From positions 1 through 60,512 of the IMG/VR virus record IMGVR_UViG_3300044953_000572: a stretch of DNA of 60,512 nt; one strand, written 5' to 3'. The notes beneath the pieces are model-generated. The model did no database searches and was not told the DNA's origin. It worked only from the letters and a program-made list of their open reading frames with translations. The DNA comes from a virus. This document shows positions 47,074 through 56,950 of this stretch, one piece after another (position 1 is the stretch's first letter; every line of letters starts with the position of its first letter). The position numbers and the translations under genes are program-made.

Positions 47074-47393
47074 TGGGTAACATAAAACAAGGATTGGGCA
47101 AAAAAGTTAGAGACAAAAAGAGCGGTGGTATTTCTTTTTGTGACAGAACGGACATGGCCTACAACTATGGGGATTTAGTTAAAGAGTATGAGTGGCGTGG
47201 CAATTCGTTGGTTTGGAACGGCCTAATGGTAGGAAAAGACGTAGTGGATGAGCCAAACGAGAGCGGAAGGCCGTTTAAATACAAAAAAGAAGGTCTATTG
47301 CCGCCAAACACTCGACCTGAACAACAAGAAGTTCCGGCGATGTCTAACCAAGAAACTTTAGAAGTTCTTAAAAATACGGTGTGGCAGTCATGA
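47073..47393 (+). CDS. Small structural-region protein
   Basis: 106 aa starting MGNIKQGLGKKVRDKKSGGI, basic; TAATG overlap with the preceding gene. The KEGLLPPNTRPEQQEVP segment resembles proteins between adaptor genes in P22-like phages. Family not firm. Confidence 0.58.
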   Translation: MGNIKQGLGKKVRDKKSGGISFCDRTDMAYNYGDLVKEYEWRGNSLVWNGLMVGKDVVDEPNESGRPFKYKKEGLLPPNTRPEQQEVPAMSNQETLEVLKNTVWQS

Positions 47394-48016
47394 CGTACGA
47401 CGGTTTAACTGAGCAAATAAAAGCTTATTTAAATAGAAACGACGCATCCACTGTCGATAGAATTCCCCAGTTTCTGACTAATGGCGAGCAAAAGATTTGT
47501 CGTGAATGTAAGAATGTGGGTTTTACTAAATACATCGTTGGCAGTTTTATAAATGGACAAGCGGTTTATCAAAAGCCCGCTCGTTGGAAGCGCACCCTGA
47601 CATTTAATTATGGGACTGGCCTAAATAATAACATTCGTAATCAACTGTGGCTTAGAACTTACGAATATGCTCGAATTTATTGGCCAGACTCAAGTGTCGT
47701 GGATTTACCCAGATATTACTCGGATTATGGTTTTGATAATTGGTTAGTCGCGCCAACACCTAATGCAAACTATCCGTTTGAGGTGGGATATTTAGAGTTG
47801 CCAGAGCCTTTAACCGAGAACAATCAACAAAACTGGTTAAGTCTATATGTCCCTGATATTTTATTGTACTCATCCTTGTTGCAAGCGATGCCATACGTAA
47901 AAACGGACGAAAGAATCCCTATATGGGAAAAAGCGTATCAGGATGGAATCAACGCCTTAAACGCCGAAGATGACCAACGTATTCTCGATAGAGCAAGCAA
48001 TCGGAGGGCGGATTGA
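47390..48016 (+). CDS. Phage head-tail adaptor / tail completion protein
   Basis: 208 aa from the ATG at 47390 (ATGA overlap). TYDGLTEQIKAYLNRNDAST, IPQFLTNGEQKICRECK, WKRTLTFNYGTG and ELPEPLTENNQQNWL follow the SU10/adaptor family pattern of beta-rich ring proteins next to the tail hub. Likely a ring beneath the portal. Confidence 0.7.
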   Translation: MTYDGLTEQIKAYLNRNDASTVDRIPQFLTNGEQKICRECKNVGFTKYIVGSFINGQAVYQKPARWKRTLTFNYGTGLNNNIRNQLWLRTYEYARIYWPDSSVVDLPRYYSDYGFDNWLVAPTPNANYPFEVGYLELPEPLTENNQQNWLSLYVPDILLYSSLLQAMPYVKTDERIPIWEKAYQDGINALNAEDDQRILDRASNRRAD

Positions 48017-49533
48017 TGGATAGATTTTACCCATTAATCATGTCTCCTGGTATTCAAAGAGATGGTACCAATTTCTCTGGCAAAGGCTATATTGACGGAA
48101 AATGGTGTCGTTTTAAGGCTGTTGGCGATAACACTGCAGTACCTCGCAAAATCGGTGGGTATTCTCAATTGTTAGGGAATTTAGCGAGAACGCCTAGAAG
48201 TTTGTACGTGACACCCAATGGCTCTAATTTTGATTTTTACCTTGGCGACGGTCATGCGCTAACTCGTTACAAGTTTAACGCTCAACGTAACTTCCTTGAT
48301 ATTGTCGATAGAACACCCTGGAATTTTGTTCCAAGTGATATTGGCGTTTGGCAAGTAGAGGTAATGTATTCCGTATTAGATGAGTCGGCTATCGTTATCG
48401 CTCATAACGCCTCTAATTTGTTAGATATTAATAACCAGTTGAACAGTAATATTTATGTGGGAGAGCTAAACGAGAACGCTCGATTAATTCCGGTAAATAA
48501 TGTCGCTGTTTCTGGTGGGTTCGCTACTCTTCATCCTTATTTGTTTTTGTTTGGTAATAACGGAGAAATCTTATGGAGTGAGCCCGGAAAACCAGAAACC
48601 TTTGATGAAGCTAGCGTTAACCGAATTTCAGGGCAGAAAATAGTGCGTGGAGAAAGCTGTGCCGCTAATCCTTACAATCCTGGTGCATCTGGTCTTTTTT
48701 GGGGCTTGTCAGGGTTATATAAGGCGACTTTCGTAGGAGAACCTGCGCAATTTAGATTTGATACGATTGATAATCAATGCTCTATTTTAGCCAGTCGTTC
48801 GGTGGTTTCCTATAACGGATTATTCTATTGGATAGCTAACGATCGCTTCATGATGACTGATGGCAATACGACTAAAGAAATCCCTAACGCTTCTAATTTT
48901 GATTTCTTCTTTGACAATTTAAATTACGCACGAAGGCAAAAAATTTGGGGAACTAAGGTTCCTAAATATGGTGAGATTTGGTGGTTTTTCCCAAAAGGTA
49001 ATTCGGATGAATGCGACCACGCTATTATCTATAACGTTAGGCTTAATTGTTGGTATGACACGCCAATTTCAAGAAGCTGCGGTTTTCTAGACCCAACCTT
49101 CGTTAATCCTGTTTGGTGCTCAGCTACGCAAATTTGGCAACATGAGGATGGATACGACCAAAACGTAGACGGCAATAAAACCGCCATAGATTCTTATTTT
49201 AGAACGGGGAATTTAGCATGGTGTGCAATTGCGCCAGATAAACAATGGAAAGGTATAGAAAGGTTAATAGAGGTTAACAGAATTGAACCAGATTTCATTC
49301 AAAGCGGAAAAATTGACGTCACTATAAACGCAAGGGAATACGCTAGAAGCGAACAAAAAATAATCGCTGAAGAAGAATTTAATGAGAATGACACCAAAAT
49401 AGACTTAAGAAGCCAAGGTAGAGAAGTTACCATGGAATTTAGAAGTAATGTCGTTGGCGGATTTTATGAACTTGGTAATACGTTATTAGATATTACGATT
49501 GGTGATGTGAGACCTGGCGAGGGAGGAGAATAA
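48016..49533 (+). CDS. P22 gp10-like tail hub (packaged-DNA stabilisation protein)
   Basis: 505 aa. GIQRDGTNFSGKGYIDGKWC, RFKAVGDNTAVPRKIGGYSQ and a series of WD-like/beta-propeller blades (GHALTRYKFN, HNASNLLDIN, GDVRPGEGG end) are characteristic of P22 gp10-type tail hubs that seal the packaged genome. Cys and Trp residues are conserved-looking. TerL, portal, hub and fibre order supports a short tail. Confidence 0.8.
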   Translation: MDRFYPLIMSPGIQRDGTNFSGKGYIDGKWCRFKAVGDNTAVPRKIGGYSQLLGNLARTPRSLYVTPNGSNFDFYLGDGHALTRYKFNAQRNFLDIVDRTPWNFVPSDIGVWQVEVMYSVLDESAIVIAHNASNLLDINNQLNSNIYVGELNENARLIPVNNVAVSGGFATLHPYLFLFGNNGEILWSEPGKPETFDEASVNRISGQKIVRGESCAANPYNPGASGLFWGLSGLYKATFVGEPAQFRFDTIDNQCSILASRSVVSYNGLFYWIANDRFMMTDGNTTKEIPNASNFDFFFDNLNYARRQKIWGTKVPKYGEIWWFFPKGNSDECDHAIIYNVRLNCWYDTPISRSCGFLDPTFVNPVWCSATQIWQHEDGYDQNVDGNKTAIDSYFRTGNLAWCAIAPDKQWKGIERLIEVNRIEPDFIQSGKIDVTINAREYARSEQKIIAEEEFNENDTKIDLRSQGREVTMEFRSNVVGGFYELGNTLLDITIGDVRPGEGGE

Positions 49534-50183
49534 TGGGTTTTAAGCTTAAAAAAATAATCAAAGCTTTACCAGCCGTTATCGGAGCGATTGGCGGCACCGC
49601 TTTAGGTGGCCCAGCAGGCGCTACGATTGGTGGCGCATTAGGCGGTAGTATGAGCCGTGGCGGGAAGAATAAGTTCAAAGGCGCTTTAGGTGGTGCAGGT
49701 ATTGGGCTTGGATATTCAGCCTTAGCACCAATGGCGGGAAATGCTTTAGGCGTGAGTGGAGCTGGGCCTTTGAGTGGCGTTTTAGGTATGAATTCGCCTT
49801 CATTGATGAGCCAGTTAGGATTCGCTAATGCACCAACTACTGGCGGTGGATTGGGTATCGGTTCACTTTTTGGTGGCGGGGCTCAAGGTGCTGCGGGAGC
49901 GGAAGCTGCTAAAAATAGTGGCGCTTTCGGTGGTTTTTTAGGTGGTGGTGGAATTAATAACTTGCTGTTGCCTTTAGCGATTGGTGGAACTTTGATGAGA
50001 AGAGAGCGCATACCAAAAGATAAACAAACTCTCGCCGAATATATTCAGCAACATAAACCACAATGGAGCGCTGCTGACCAGCCAAGATACCTGGCACCAC
50101 TGAATAGAACTATTGTGCCAATCAATCCGTTGGCAAATACCGAACAACTTTATTTTAACGATGTTAATCCGTACATGGGGTGA
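49533..50183 (+). CDS. Gly-rich ejection-protein candidate
   Basis: 216 aa, glycine-zipper-like (GAIGGTALGGPAGATIGGAL; LGGAGIGLGYSALAPM) with hydrophobic stretches and a C-terminal polar region ending PLANTEQLYF. In podoviruses such proteins are ejected into the cell envelope with the DNA. AATG overlap with the hub gene. Role inferred. Confidence 0.65.
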   Translation: MGFKLKKIIKALPAVIGAIGGTALGGPAGATIGGALGGSMSRGGKNKFKGALGGAGIGLGYSALAPMAGNALGVSGAGPLSGVLGMNSPSLMSQLGFANAPTTGGGLGIGSLFGGGAQGAAGAEAAKNSGAFGGFLGGGGINNLLLPLAIGGTLMRRERIPKDKQTLAEYIQQHKPQWSAADQPRYLAPLNRTIVPINPLANTEQLYFNDVNPYMG

Positions 50184-50186
50184 TTT

Positions 50187-51038
50187 ATGCCTATTTCAGG
50201 AGCCGTCAATTATAACGAACTTCCACCTTGGCTCTCCGCATGGAGTCGAGACGTGGCCGAACGCGCCAGGGCTGCCTCTTATGAGCCGTATAAGCCTTAT
50301 ACGGGGCAAAGATTTGCAAATACTGCGCCAGAAGTTAATCGGGCTAGGGAATTATCAAACGCATACACCGGAGTCTACGAGCCTTATTTGAGGCATGCGA
50401 CCGATTTGTCGACAGAAGCTGCTAGGGATTTTCCCTCGCAAGCTGGATTTTATATGAATCCTTATAACACCCACGTGGTTGACAATATAGCGCATTATGG
50501 AAATCGCAATTTTAACGAGAATGTTTTACCGAAAATAAACGATACTTTTACCCGCGCAGGGGCGTTTGGTGGTGGAAGGCATCGAGATATGGTGGCGAGA
50601 ATGACTAGGGACACCCAAGAAGGCATTAGAAGGGAGCAGCAACAAGCGTTAGCGGGTGGATACAACCAAGCTATTGGAGCGTTTAATCAAGATAGAAATA
50701 GAATGCTAGACGCGTCAAAACAAAAGGCCGCTATTGGTGGATTATATCAAGCTCAAAACGCCGCTGATGTTAACGCTTTAATGCAGCAAGGTCAGTATCA
50801 ACAGCAACAAGACCAAAATAAATTAGATTATTCTTATCAGAATTTTTTAGACCAAAGAAACTACCCGTACCAGCAAGTAGGGCGTTTCGCAGATATTTTG
50901 AACGGCGTACCGCAGCAAAACACTCAAAGCGCAACGTTTACGCAAATTCCTGCGACCCCGCAAGTCAATACGTGGGGACAGCTCGGAGCATTAGCGACTA
51001 ATTTGTATGGATTAAACATGTTAGGAGGGCGACAATGA
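50187..51038 (+). CDS. Internal virion / ejection protein candidate
   Basis: 283 aa, Gln/Asn/Tyr-rich with a glutamine tract near 205 (LMQQGQYQQQQDQNKLD) and RAGAFGGGRHRDMVARM near 130. Matches a common phage virion protein type (PPWLSAWSRDVAERA start). Probably ejected. No enzymatic motif seen. Confidence 0.65.
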   Translation: MPISGAVNYNELPPWLSAWSRDVAERARAASYEPYKPYTGQRFANTAPEVNRARELSNAYTGVYEPYLRHATDLSTEAARDFPSQAGFYMNPYNTHVVDNIAHYGNRNFNENVLPKINDTFTRAGAFGGGRHRDMVARMTRDTQEGIRREQQQALAGGYNQAIGAFNQDRNRMLDASKQKAAIGGLYQAQNAADVNALMQQGQYQQQQDQNKLDYSYQNFLDQRNYPYQQVGRFADILNGVPQQNTQSATFTQIPATPQVNTWGQLGALATNLYGLNMLGGRQ

Positions 51039-52132
51039 ACCCAGCGTTACTTAATTTTGGTTTAGCGCAAGAGCAAGCCGATGGCGCTTTAGGCGGCCCT
51101 AATAGCCCAATTAGCAACGGCGCGTTGACGGCTATTCGTTCAGTCAAACAATCCTTAGCGATGGATGAAGCCGAAAAGCGCAGGGCTTTAGGGCTAGGCT
51201 TAATGGGGTTCGCGTCTAGCTTATCTCAGCCTGGTTATGGTCAGGGGTTGTCCGGCATGTTAGGCGCCGTTAATGCGGGGTTTAGTCCGGCTATTCAAGC
51301 TTATCTAAATGAACAAAATAGGATAGAGCAACAAAACTCAAATGTTTTAAAAACAGTTGTGGATGCACAACATAAACAAGCGGATAGAGATTTCAGGGAA
51401 AGACAACTGCAAGAAACCAAGCGGTATCATGACATTATGGGAACATTGCGGAATAAAGAAGCTCAGCTCGAAAAAGAAAATGAAAGAGTGAAAAGCTTTG
51501 ATCCAAACGCCATTCCATTAAACGGCATGTCACCTGGTGAAAGAACAGCCGCCACTAAAAGACAAAATGATATTATTAGCTCAGAAAAATCCTCAGGAGA
51601 AATGGTTAAAAACTTAGGAAAGTTATCCAATATAGCTAAAAATAATCCAGCGCTTTATGAGTCCTGGAGTAGTACTTTAGATCCGGATTCATTTTGGGGA
51701 AGAAAGCTAATGTCTAATGAAACCAGAGCGGCTAAAAAAGAAGCTCAATTGATTAAAAAGAATTTAGCACTCTCAAAAATCGAAAAAGGCGTTGGCTCAG
51801 CCAGAATGGGACAATTTATGGAGAAATTAGTAGAGGGAACTAAGCCAGATGAATTAATGCCACCCCAATTAATAGAAGAATTGTATGAAGAAGCCAAAAT
51901 TCATCATGCGGAAATTAAAAACGCGGCTGAACGCGCTCGGATTGCTAAAAAAGGACGTTACGATTTACCCGATTATTTTTATTCTGAAGAAGCTAAAGCA
52001 CCCGAAGCGCAAGAAACCAATACTCATAATGCGGGCGTTCAGATAGATGAAAACATTATTCAACAATTAAGAGCCCAGTATCCTGAGTTAAAAGGTTATA
52101 GCGATGAAGAAATTTGGGAGGCTTACCAGTGA
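51035..52132 (+). CDS. Internal virion protein candidate
   Basis: 365 aa, Gln/Glu/Lys-rich with a coiled-coil middle (KQADRDFRERQLQETKRYHD). ATGA overlap with the previous gene; the stop overlaps the next gene's GTG. The Ala/Gly-rich start (FASSLSQPGYGQGLSGMLGA) and the end EIWEAYQ look like an ejection protein. No family named. Confidence 0.62.
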   Translation: MNPALLNFGLAQEQADGALGGPNSPISNGALTAIRSVKQSLAMDEAEKRRALGLGLMGFASSLSQPGYGQGLSGMLGAVNAGFSPAIQAYLNEQNRIEQQNSNVLKTVVDAQHKQADRDFRERQLQETKRYHDIMGTLRNKEAQLEKENERVKSFDPNAIPLNGMSPGERTAATKRQNDIISSEKSSGEMVKNLGKLSNIAKNNPALYESWSSTLDPDSFWGRKLMSNETRAAKKEAQLIKKNLALSKIEKGVGSARMGQFMEKLVEGTKPDELMPPQLIEELYEEAKIHHAEIKNAAERARIAKKGRYDLPDYFYSEEAKAPEAQETNTHNAGVQIDENIIQQLRAQYPELKGYSDEEIWEAYQ

Positions 52133-54243
52133 GCAATGTTGACAGAATAAGAGAAATTATGGGTAAAAATACTGAACCCTCCAATAATGACAGAATAAAT
52201 CACATTCGCTCTATTTTAAAAAAGCCAGAACCAGAGCTAGAAACCAACACGCCTTCGCGTCTCGCTAAAATGCCACTCGCTGGAGCGGCGAACGCCGTTG
52301 AAACCATGGTAAATGTTCCAGCTTCCATATTAAACCTTATGGTCCCTATAGTGAGCGAGAGATTAAATAAAGCAATCCCAAAAGACTCTAAATGGCATAA
52401 CGATCCCATGCTCTTAACGGAACTTTCTGAAGATGCGTTTATTAATCCTCATTATGATAAAACTGATTTAATCACCAAAGGAGTAGCAAAAGTCCTGGGA
52501 GAAGATTTAAAACCAAAAACCACCGCGGAAGAAATCGCTTATGGCGCTGGCGAGTTCGCAGTTCCCATTCCAGGGCTTGGAGCTGCTTCAAAAGGCGGGA
52601 AAATAATCAAAGGAATTGTCTCAAAAGGGAAGGAATTAGCTAAAAAAATGGGCTCTCACTTAGGAGAGTCTGTAGGATTATCCGCTGCGATACATGGAAC
52701 GCCTAAAATTGCTGAAGAAGGGACGGGCGCCGGGATAGTTGAAGATTTAGTGAAAGGAGCGGCCTTTGGTGCTGGAAAATCCCTGATAAAACCTAAAGAA
52801 ACGGCAGCCAAAATTTCAACTTTATCGGCTAAGCCTTCAGAAGAGGTTTTAAAAACCGCGAATAAATATAATATTGATTTGCCAGTCAATGTTGGGCTTA
52901 ATAGCTCTCAATTAAACGCCGCTACAAATGTTTTAAAACACTCGCCTTTTAGTGCTGACAAATTTAAACAGTCTTTCTCAAAAGCCAATCAACAAACATT
53001 GGATGCGATAAAATCACAGCTAGATAACCTTGGTCCTGATGTAGTGCCTTCCGTGGCAAGCGCTGACTTTAACACTTTTTTAAAAAGTCAAAGAGAGGAA
53101 GCTAAAAAGGTCGCAAATAGTTTATATGATGAATCAAAGAAATATTTAAAAGAAACAGATGTCGTTAGCATTGATAACACTAAAAAAGTTTTTGATGATT
53201 CACGAGAAATTTTTAATAGAAAGTTTCAATCACCCGCCACTAAGAAGGTCTCTAAAGAATTTGTAAGAATAGCTGAATCCTTAGGGATTGATGTCGATCG
53301 ATTAAAGCTTCCAAAGGGATGGCAAGACTCAGATTTGCCGAAGAAAGAAATAGATAAAATCCTAAACGCGATTGGTCAACAATCTAAAAAAGCAAAGGTA
53401 AGTGATTTAATTGGCCTAAGAGAAGAGTTAAACAAATCGATAAAATGGAACGAATTTGAGGGCATGGAGAACTGGCTAAAATCTTTAAAAAAAGCCGTTG
53501 ACTCCGATATTAAGACAAGTACTAATAAAAAATTTATAGAGTCAAGAGCGGTTGCGGATAATTTTTATAGTGAACAGTATAAAAACCGATTTAAAAACGA
53601 CTTAACGCGTAGCGTGTTAACGGGTGAGGCACCCACTTATGTTTTTGACTCCCTGAAAGATGCGAACAGTGTCAATATTTTAGAGAAAACGGCTGGAAAC
53701 GCCCCGCAGGTTAAGCAAGTTGTGGACGCTTTGAAAAAAGCAAAGGCTCGCGAAGTTTTTAATAACGCTTTTAAGGAAGAGGGGATACATGCTGGAAATT
53801 ATTCAAAAATATTTAATAAAAATGAAGTCAGCCAAGAATACCTTAAAAGTTTGCTGGGTAATAAAACTTATAAAAACTTAAAGGAATTATCTAGAATAAC
53901 ATCCGCCACCAGTAAGGCTGGCCAAGAAATGTTAAATACTTCTAGTACGGCATATACGCAGCAATATATAAATACGTTATCAAAATTAGGTAGTGGAATT
54001 GGTGGAGCTATTATGCTTTCGGTAGGCGCTATTAAAACACTTGGAGCCGGAGCTGGAGCCATTGCCGGGAATCAATATTTAAGTCGCTTATTGGTCGATC
54101 CTGAATACGTGCGTCTGGCGAGACAGTTTGCGCTGCAAAATGCAAGAGGAAAGCCACAATTGTCAACATTTAAAAATCTAACAAATAGAGCCTCTATTAT
54201 TTTAAGAAGCCAAATAGAGGATAAAAGCGGGGAGAACAATTAA
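52129..54243 (+). CDS. Large internal virion/ejection protein
   Basis: 704 aa from the GTG at 52129 (GGGAGG 7 nt upstream; GTGA overlap). Helical, with several hydrophobic segments (AVPIPGLGAASKGGKIIKG; TLGAGAGAIAGNQYLS near 650). Size and position last in the ejection set suggest a T7 gp15/16-like functional counterpart, without sequence evidence for a lytic domain. Role inferred. Confidence 0.65.
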   Translation: MSNVDRIREIMGKNTEPSNNDRINHIRSILKKPEPELETNTPSRLAKMPLAGAANAVETMVNVPASILNLMVPIVSERLNKAIPKDSKWHNDPMLLTELSEDAFINPHYDKTDLITKGVAKVLGEDLKPKTTAEEIAYGAGEFAVPIPGLGAASKGGKIIKGIVSKGKELAKKMGSHLGESVGLSAAIHGTPKIAEEGTGAGIVEDLVKGAAFGAGKSLIKPKETAAKISTLSAKPSEEVLKTANKYNIDLPVNVGLNSSQLNAATNVLKHSPFSADKFKQSFSKANQQTLDAIKSQLDNLGPDVVPSVASADFNTFLKSQREEAKKVANSLYDESKKYLKETDVVSIDNTKKVFDDSREIFNRKFQSPATKKVSKEFVRIAESLGIDVDRLKLPKGWQDSDLPKKEIDKILNAIGQQSKKAKVSDLIGLREELNKSIKWNEFEGMENWLKSLKKAVDSDIKTSTNKKFIESRAVADNFYSEQYKNRFKNDLTRSVLTGEAPTYVFDSLKDANSVNILEKTAGNAPQVKQVVDALKKAKAREVFNNAFKEEGIHAGNYSKIFNKNEVSQEYLKSLLGNKTYKNLKELSRITSATSKAGQEMLNTSSTAYTQQYINTLSKLGSGIGGAIMLSVGAIKTLGAGAGAIAGNQYLSRLLVDPEYVRLARQFALQNARGKPQLSTFKNLTNRASIILRSQIEDKSGENN

Positions 54244-55601
54244 TGTCCTACGTAGATGTTTTTAGCGGTAATACCATCCAGCCAGCGAATAAATCCTATA
54301 ATGTCATTAATTTAGACCAAAATATTACTTTATCTTGGCCTACACAATTCTTAGATACGGGCAACGTGGCTGCAAGTTGGATGGATATTAATGCTTCTGT
54401 GGTTGGGAAAACCTTAACCCTACCAGATGCAAAACTTGCTTCGAATGGTCAGCAAATCGTTATTGTTAATACCGGAAATCAAACTTTTAACTTGCTAAAA
54501 AATGATGGCAATATTTTATTACAAGACATTGCGACTGGAACTGCTGTTTGCATCTGCCTTTTCGATAATTCAACCAGCGCAGGTCAATGGCGTACTATTC
54601 CATTTGGCCAAGGTCAAACCGCCGTGAGTCAGGTGGCCGCCACTGCTCCCGCGAGAGGCTTTACCATCGCTGGCTCACCGATTACTAACAACGGCACCTT
54701 TGTCTTTGCCTTGGCTAACATGCTGGCCGCTTTGGAACAGTTGGCTGCGGCTGGGAACAAAGGGTTTATTGTTCAAAAAGGTGATAGCCAACTCGTTATT
54801 AGGAAAATTGAATCAGATGACGCTAACGTGGTGGTGGAGAACCAAGATGGTGACGCTGATGACATAAAAATTAAGCTAAACCCTAACGGACTGGAACTCA
54901 TTTCCGCCATTTTAGGTAACATTACCATTTCGGGTAATTTCATCGTTTCTAACAACCAAGATGGGGATATCGTTTTATCTCCTAATGGAAACGGAAATGT
55001 AAAATCTACCAAAAACCTTCAGCTATCTAGTGGAAAAGTCTTGTCATTAAATAATAATGATAACACTTATTCCATTAGCTTAAGGAACCCGGGCGCTAAT
55101 CAAAATTTAGTTTTTGACCTTCCAGTAGCATATGGGGCCGATAACGCTATCATGCAAACCAATACCGCAGGACAATTAAGCTTTAGCCCTCTGACGGCGG
55201 TAGTCGCTAACAAACAACAAATGGAAGCGGGGACTAGTCAAGTAAATCCTATAACGCCCAACAATATAATTTACGCTAGAAGTTCTTGCAAGGCATGGGG
55301 AGTATTTGATGGGGCGTCTGAAGACAATCCTATTGTTCCGATTAGCTCTAATAATATCCTTTTAATAACTAGGAATGGTGTAGGTTCCTATACTTTAACC
55401 GTGAGCTTCTCATTTATTGGCTCTATGGTGGTTTCTGGAAACGCTTATCAAGATGATGCATTCGCGCTTGAAAATGCTGCTCTGATAAATTTTCTCCAAA
55501 TAAGCGGAAATCAATTTTACATATTTACAATGAATCGTGGCGCAACTGCATTTGTAGACTACGACAGGGTAAGTTTCTCAGTTTATGGAGATATCTCTTA
55601 A
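54243..55601 (+). CDS. Tail fibre protein (first)
   Basis: 452 aa, beta-rich, starting MSYVDVFSGNTIQPANKSYN. Contains GFTIAGSPITNNGTFVFALA, NGNGNVKSTKNLQLSSGKVL and AYGADNAIMQTNTAGQLSFS, patterns common in trimeric fibres. The last 100 residues form a compact globular region. Starts after the ejection gene (TAATG). Likely adsorption. Confidence 0.75.
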   Translation: MSYVDVFSGNTIQPANKSYNVINLDQNITLSWPTQFLDTGNVAASWMDINASVVGKTLTLPDAKLASNGQQIVIVNTGNQTFNLLKNDGNILLQDIATGTAVCICLFDNSTSAGQWRTIPFGQGQTAVSQVAATAPARGFTIAGSPITNNGTFVFALANMLAALEQLAAAGNKGFIVQKGDSQLVIRKIESDDANVVVENQDGDADDIKIKLNPNGLELISAILGNITISGNFIVSNNQDGDIVLSPNGNGNVKSTKNLQLSSGKVLSLNNNDNTYSISLRNPGANQNLVFDLPVAYGADNAIMQTNTAGQLSFSPLTAVVANKQQMEAGTSQVNPITPNNIIYARSSCKAWGVFDGASEDNPIVPISSNNILLITRNGVGSYTLTVSFSFIGSMVVSGNAYQDDAFALENAALINFLQISGNQFYIFTMNRGATAFVDYDRVSFSVYGDIS

Positions 55602-55660
55602 AATGATTTATGAAACGCGTAAAAAACACTTAAATTTAATTGCTCAAAAAGGAGTTCGCT

Positions 55661-56017
55661 ATGAACGATAATTCCTTAAATGTTTCAGAAATAATTGACA
55701 ATCAAAGCTTGGTGGTTTCTGAATATTTAAATGAGTCTCAGATTACCATTCAAAGCCATTTGATTGAGAATCTTCAGAAGACTCAACAAGAGCTCACTAT
55801 TTTGGCGAAAAAGTCTGTTCAAACTGAGCCAGTTTTAAAGCCCGCAAGCGCTAAAGTTGAGCCGAAGGATGACATATCCTTTATCAACCCATCTATCCTG
55901 ACGCAATACGATAATTCTACCGTACAAAAGGTTCAGTCAATAGCCAATAATCCCGCTTCTTCCACTAAGCTTACCAATGAGCAAAAACAAATTATTGCTC
56001 AATTTTATGGCATTTAA
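55661..56017 (+). CDS. Hypothetical protein after the first fibre
   Basis: 118 aa from the ATG at 55661 with AAAAGGAG 7 nt upstream, starting MNDNSLNVSEIIDNQSLVVS. Coiled-coil-like heptads (IENLQKTQQELTILAK) and a Ser/Pro linker. Possibly a fibre assembly or virion protein. Unknown. Confidence 0.6.
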   Translation: MNDNSLNVSEIIDNQSLVVSEYLNESQITIQSHLIENLQKTQQELTILAKKSVQTEPVLKPASAKVEPKDDISFINPSILTQYDNSTVQKVQSIANNPASSTKLTNEQKQIIAQFYGI

Positions 56018-56029
56018 AGGAAATTACTA

Positions 56030-56713
56030 ATGAAATTAATTATTGTTTTATTATCACTACTAGCTTCAACTGCAGCCATTGCTAAGGAACTACCCTTCTA
56101 TTTTGGTGCGGATGGCCAGTACTGCAAAATGTGTTTTAAGCAGAACTTTGGCGATAATTTGTATAACAAAAAGTCGTTAGGGCTAAATCCGTTTTTTGGT
56201 ATCAATATTAAAGATAGCCCTTTTGCGGTTGAAGCTGGATACCAGTATTGCGACTCCTCTCGCACATCTACGCTAACGGCTAACGAATACGCTTCTGGTA
56301 TGCAAGTTCCGCAATCGCTTGAGCCTATTACGTTTAGGTCATCGTTAAAGCTAAAAGGCCCACATATTAACTTATTTTTATTAACGCCTCGATATGAGAC
56401 TTATCCGCTTCAATTCTTTGGCGGTGTTGGCGTATCACACACTAAAGCCACTTTTGAGCGAGCGACGATGCAGTTCAACTCGTTCGTGGGTAAAACCAAC
56501 CGAAAAATGGAAGCTTCTCGGTCGTTACGAAGGTTAACGCTTGGCGCTAATTACTTCTTTACTGAAGAATTTGCAATACGAGCTACTTTGGTTCTGGTGA
56601 ATACCGAGAAATTACACGCTTTCGCTAGCGATGGTATTCAGAGCCACTTTATACCTGAAGTAAGGCCGCAGAATAGTGTTTATTATGGTATCGGTTTGAG
56701 ATGGGGATTTTAA
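56030..56713 (+). CDS. Phage-encoded outer-membrane beta-barrel protein
   Basis: 227 aa with a signal peptide (MKLIIVLLSLLASTAAIA, then KE). Alternating strands (FFGINIKDSPFAVEAGYQY; LQFFGGVGVSHTKATFERA; YYGIGLRWGF) and terminal Phe point to an eight-stranded barrel like lambda Lom/OmpX types. AAGGA upstream. It sits among tail-fibre genes; possible roles are superinfection exclusion or host surface change. Confidence 0.82.
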   Translation: MKLIIVLLSLLASTAAIAKELPFYFGADGQYCKMCFKQNFGDNLYNKKSLGLNPFFGINIKDSPFAVEAGYQYCDSSRTSTLTANEYASGMQVPQSLEPITFRSSLKLKGPHINLFLLTPRYETYPLQFFGGVGVSHTKATFERATMQFNSFVGKTNRKMEASRSLRRLTLGANYFFTEEFAIRATLVLVNTEKLHAFASDGIQSHFIPEVRPQNSVYYGIGLRWGF

Positions 56714-56722
56714 GGAGGACAA

Positions 56723-56950
56723 ATGAAATTTAATACAACGTTAGACTTAGTAGCAATAGCGATTATCGTTTTTAGCATTTTCTGTATGTCAGGTTGCTCT
56801 ATGTTTAAACCTGGAACGCTTGAGCGCATGGAGGTGATAGCAATAGAAGATGAGCTAAAATTAGCGGAAGATGAAATAAAAGAGCTAGAAGGCGATATCC
56901 AAAAACCTACTAACAAGGTTCAACATAATGGCAGATTCAAGAACCATTAG
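56723..56950 (+). CDS. Small lipoprotein
   Basis: 75 aa. Hydrophobic signal (VAIAIIVFSIFCMSGCSMF) with lipobox MSGC near residue 25, then an acidic coiled-coil (EDELKLAEDEIKELEGD). AAGGAGG before ATG. It overlaps the phospholipase gene by 23 nt, so the two are probably coupled. An Rz1-like spanin role is possible but no partner was found. Confidence 0.72.
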   Translation: MKFNTTLDLVAIAIIVFSIFCMSGCSMFKPGTLERMEVIAIEDELKLAEDEIKELEGDIQKPTNKVQHNGRFKNH

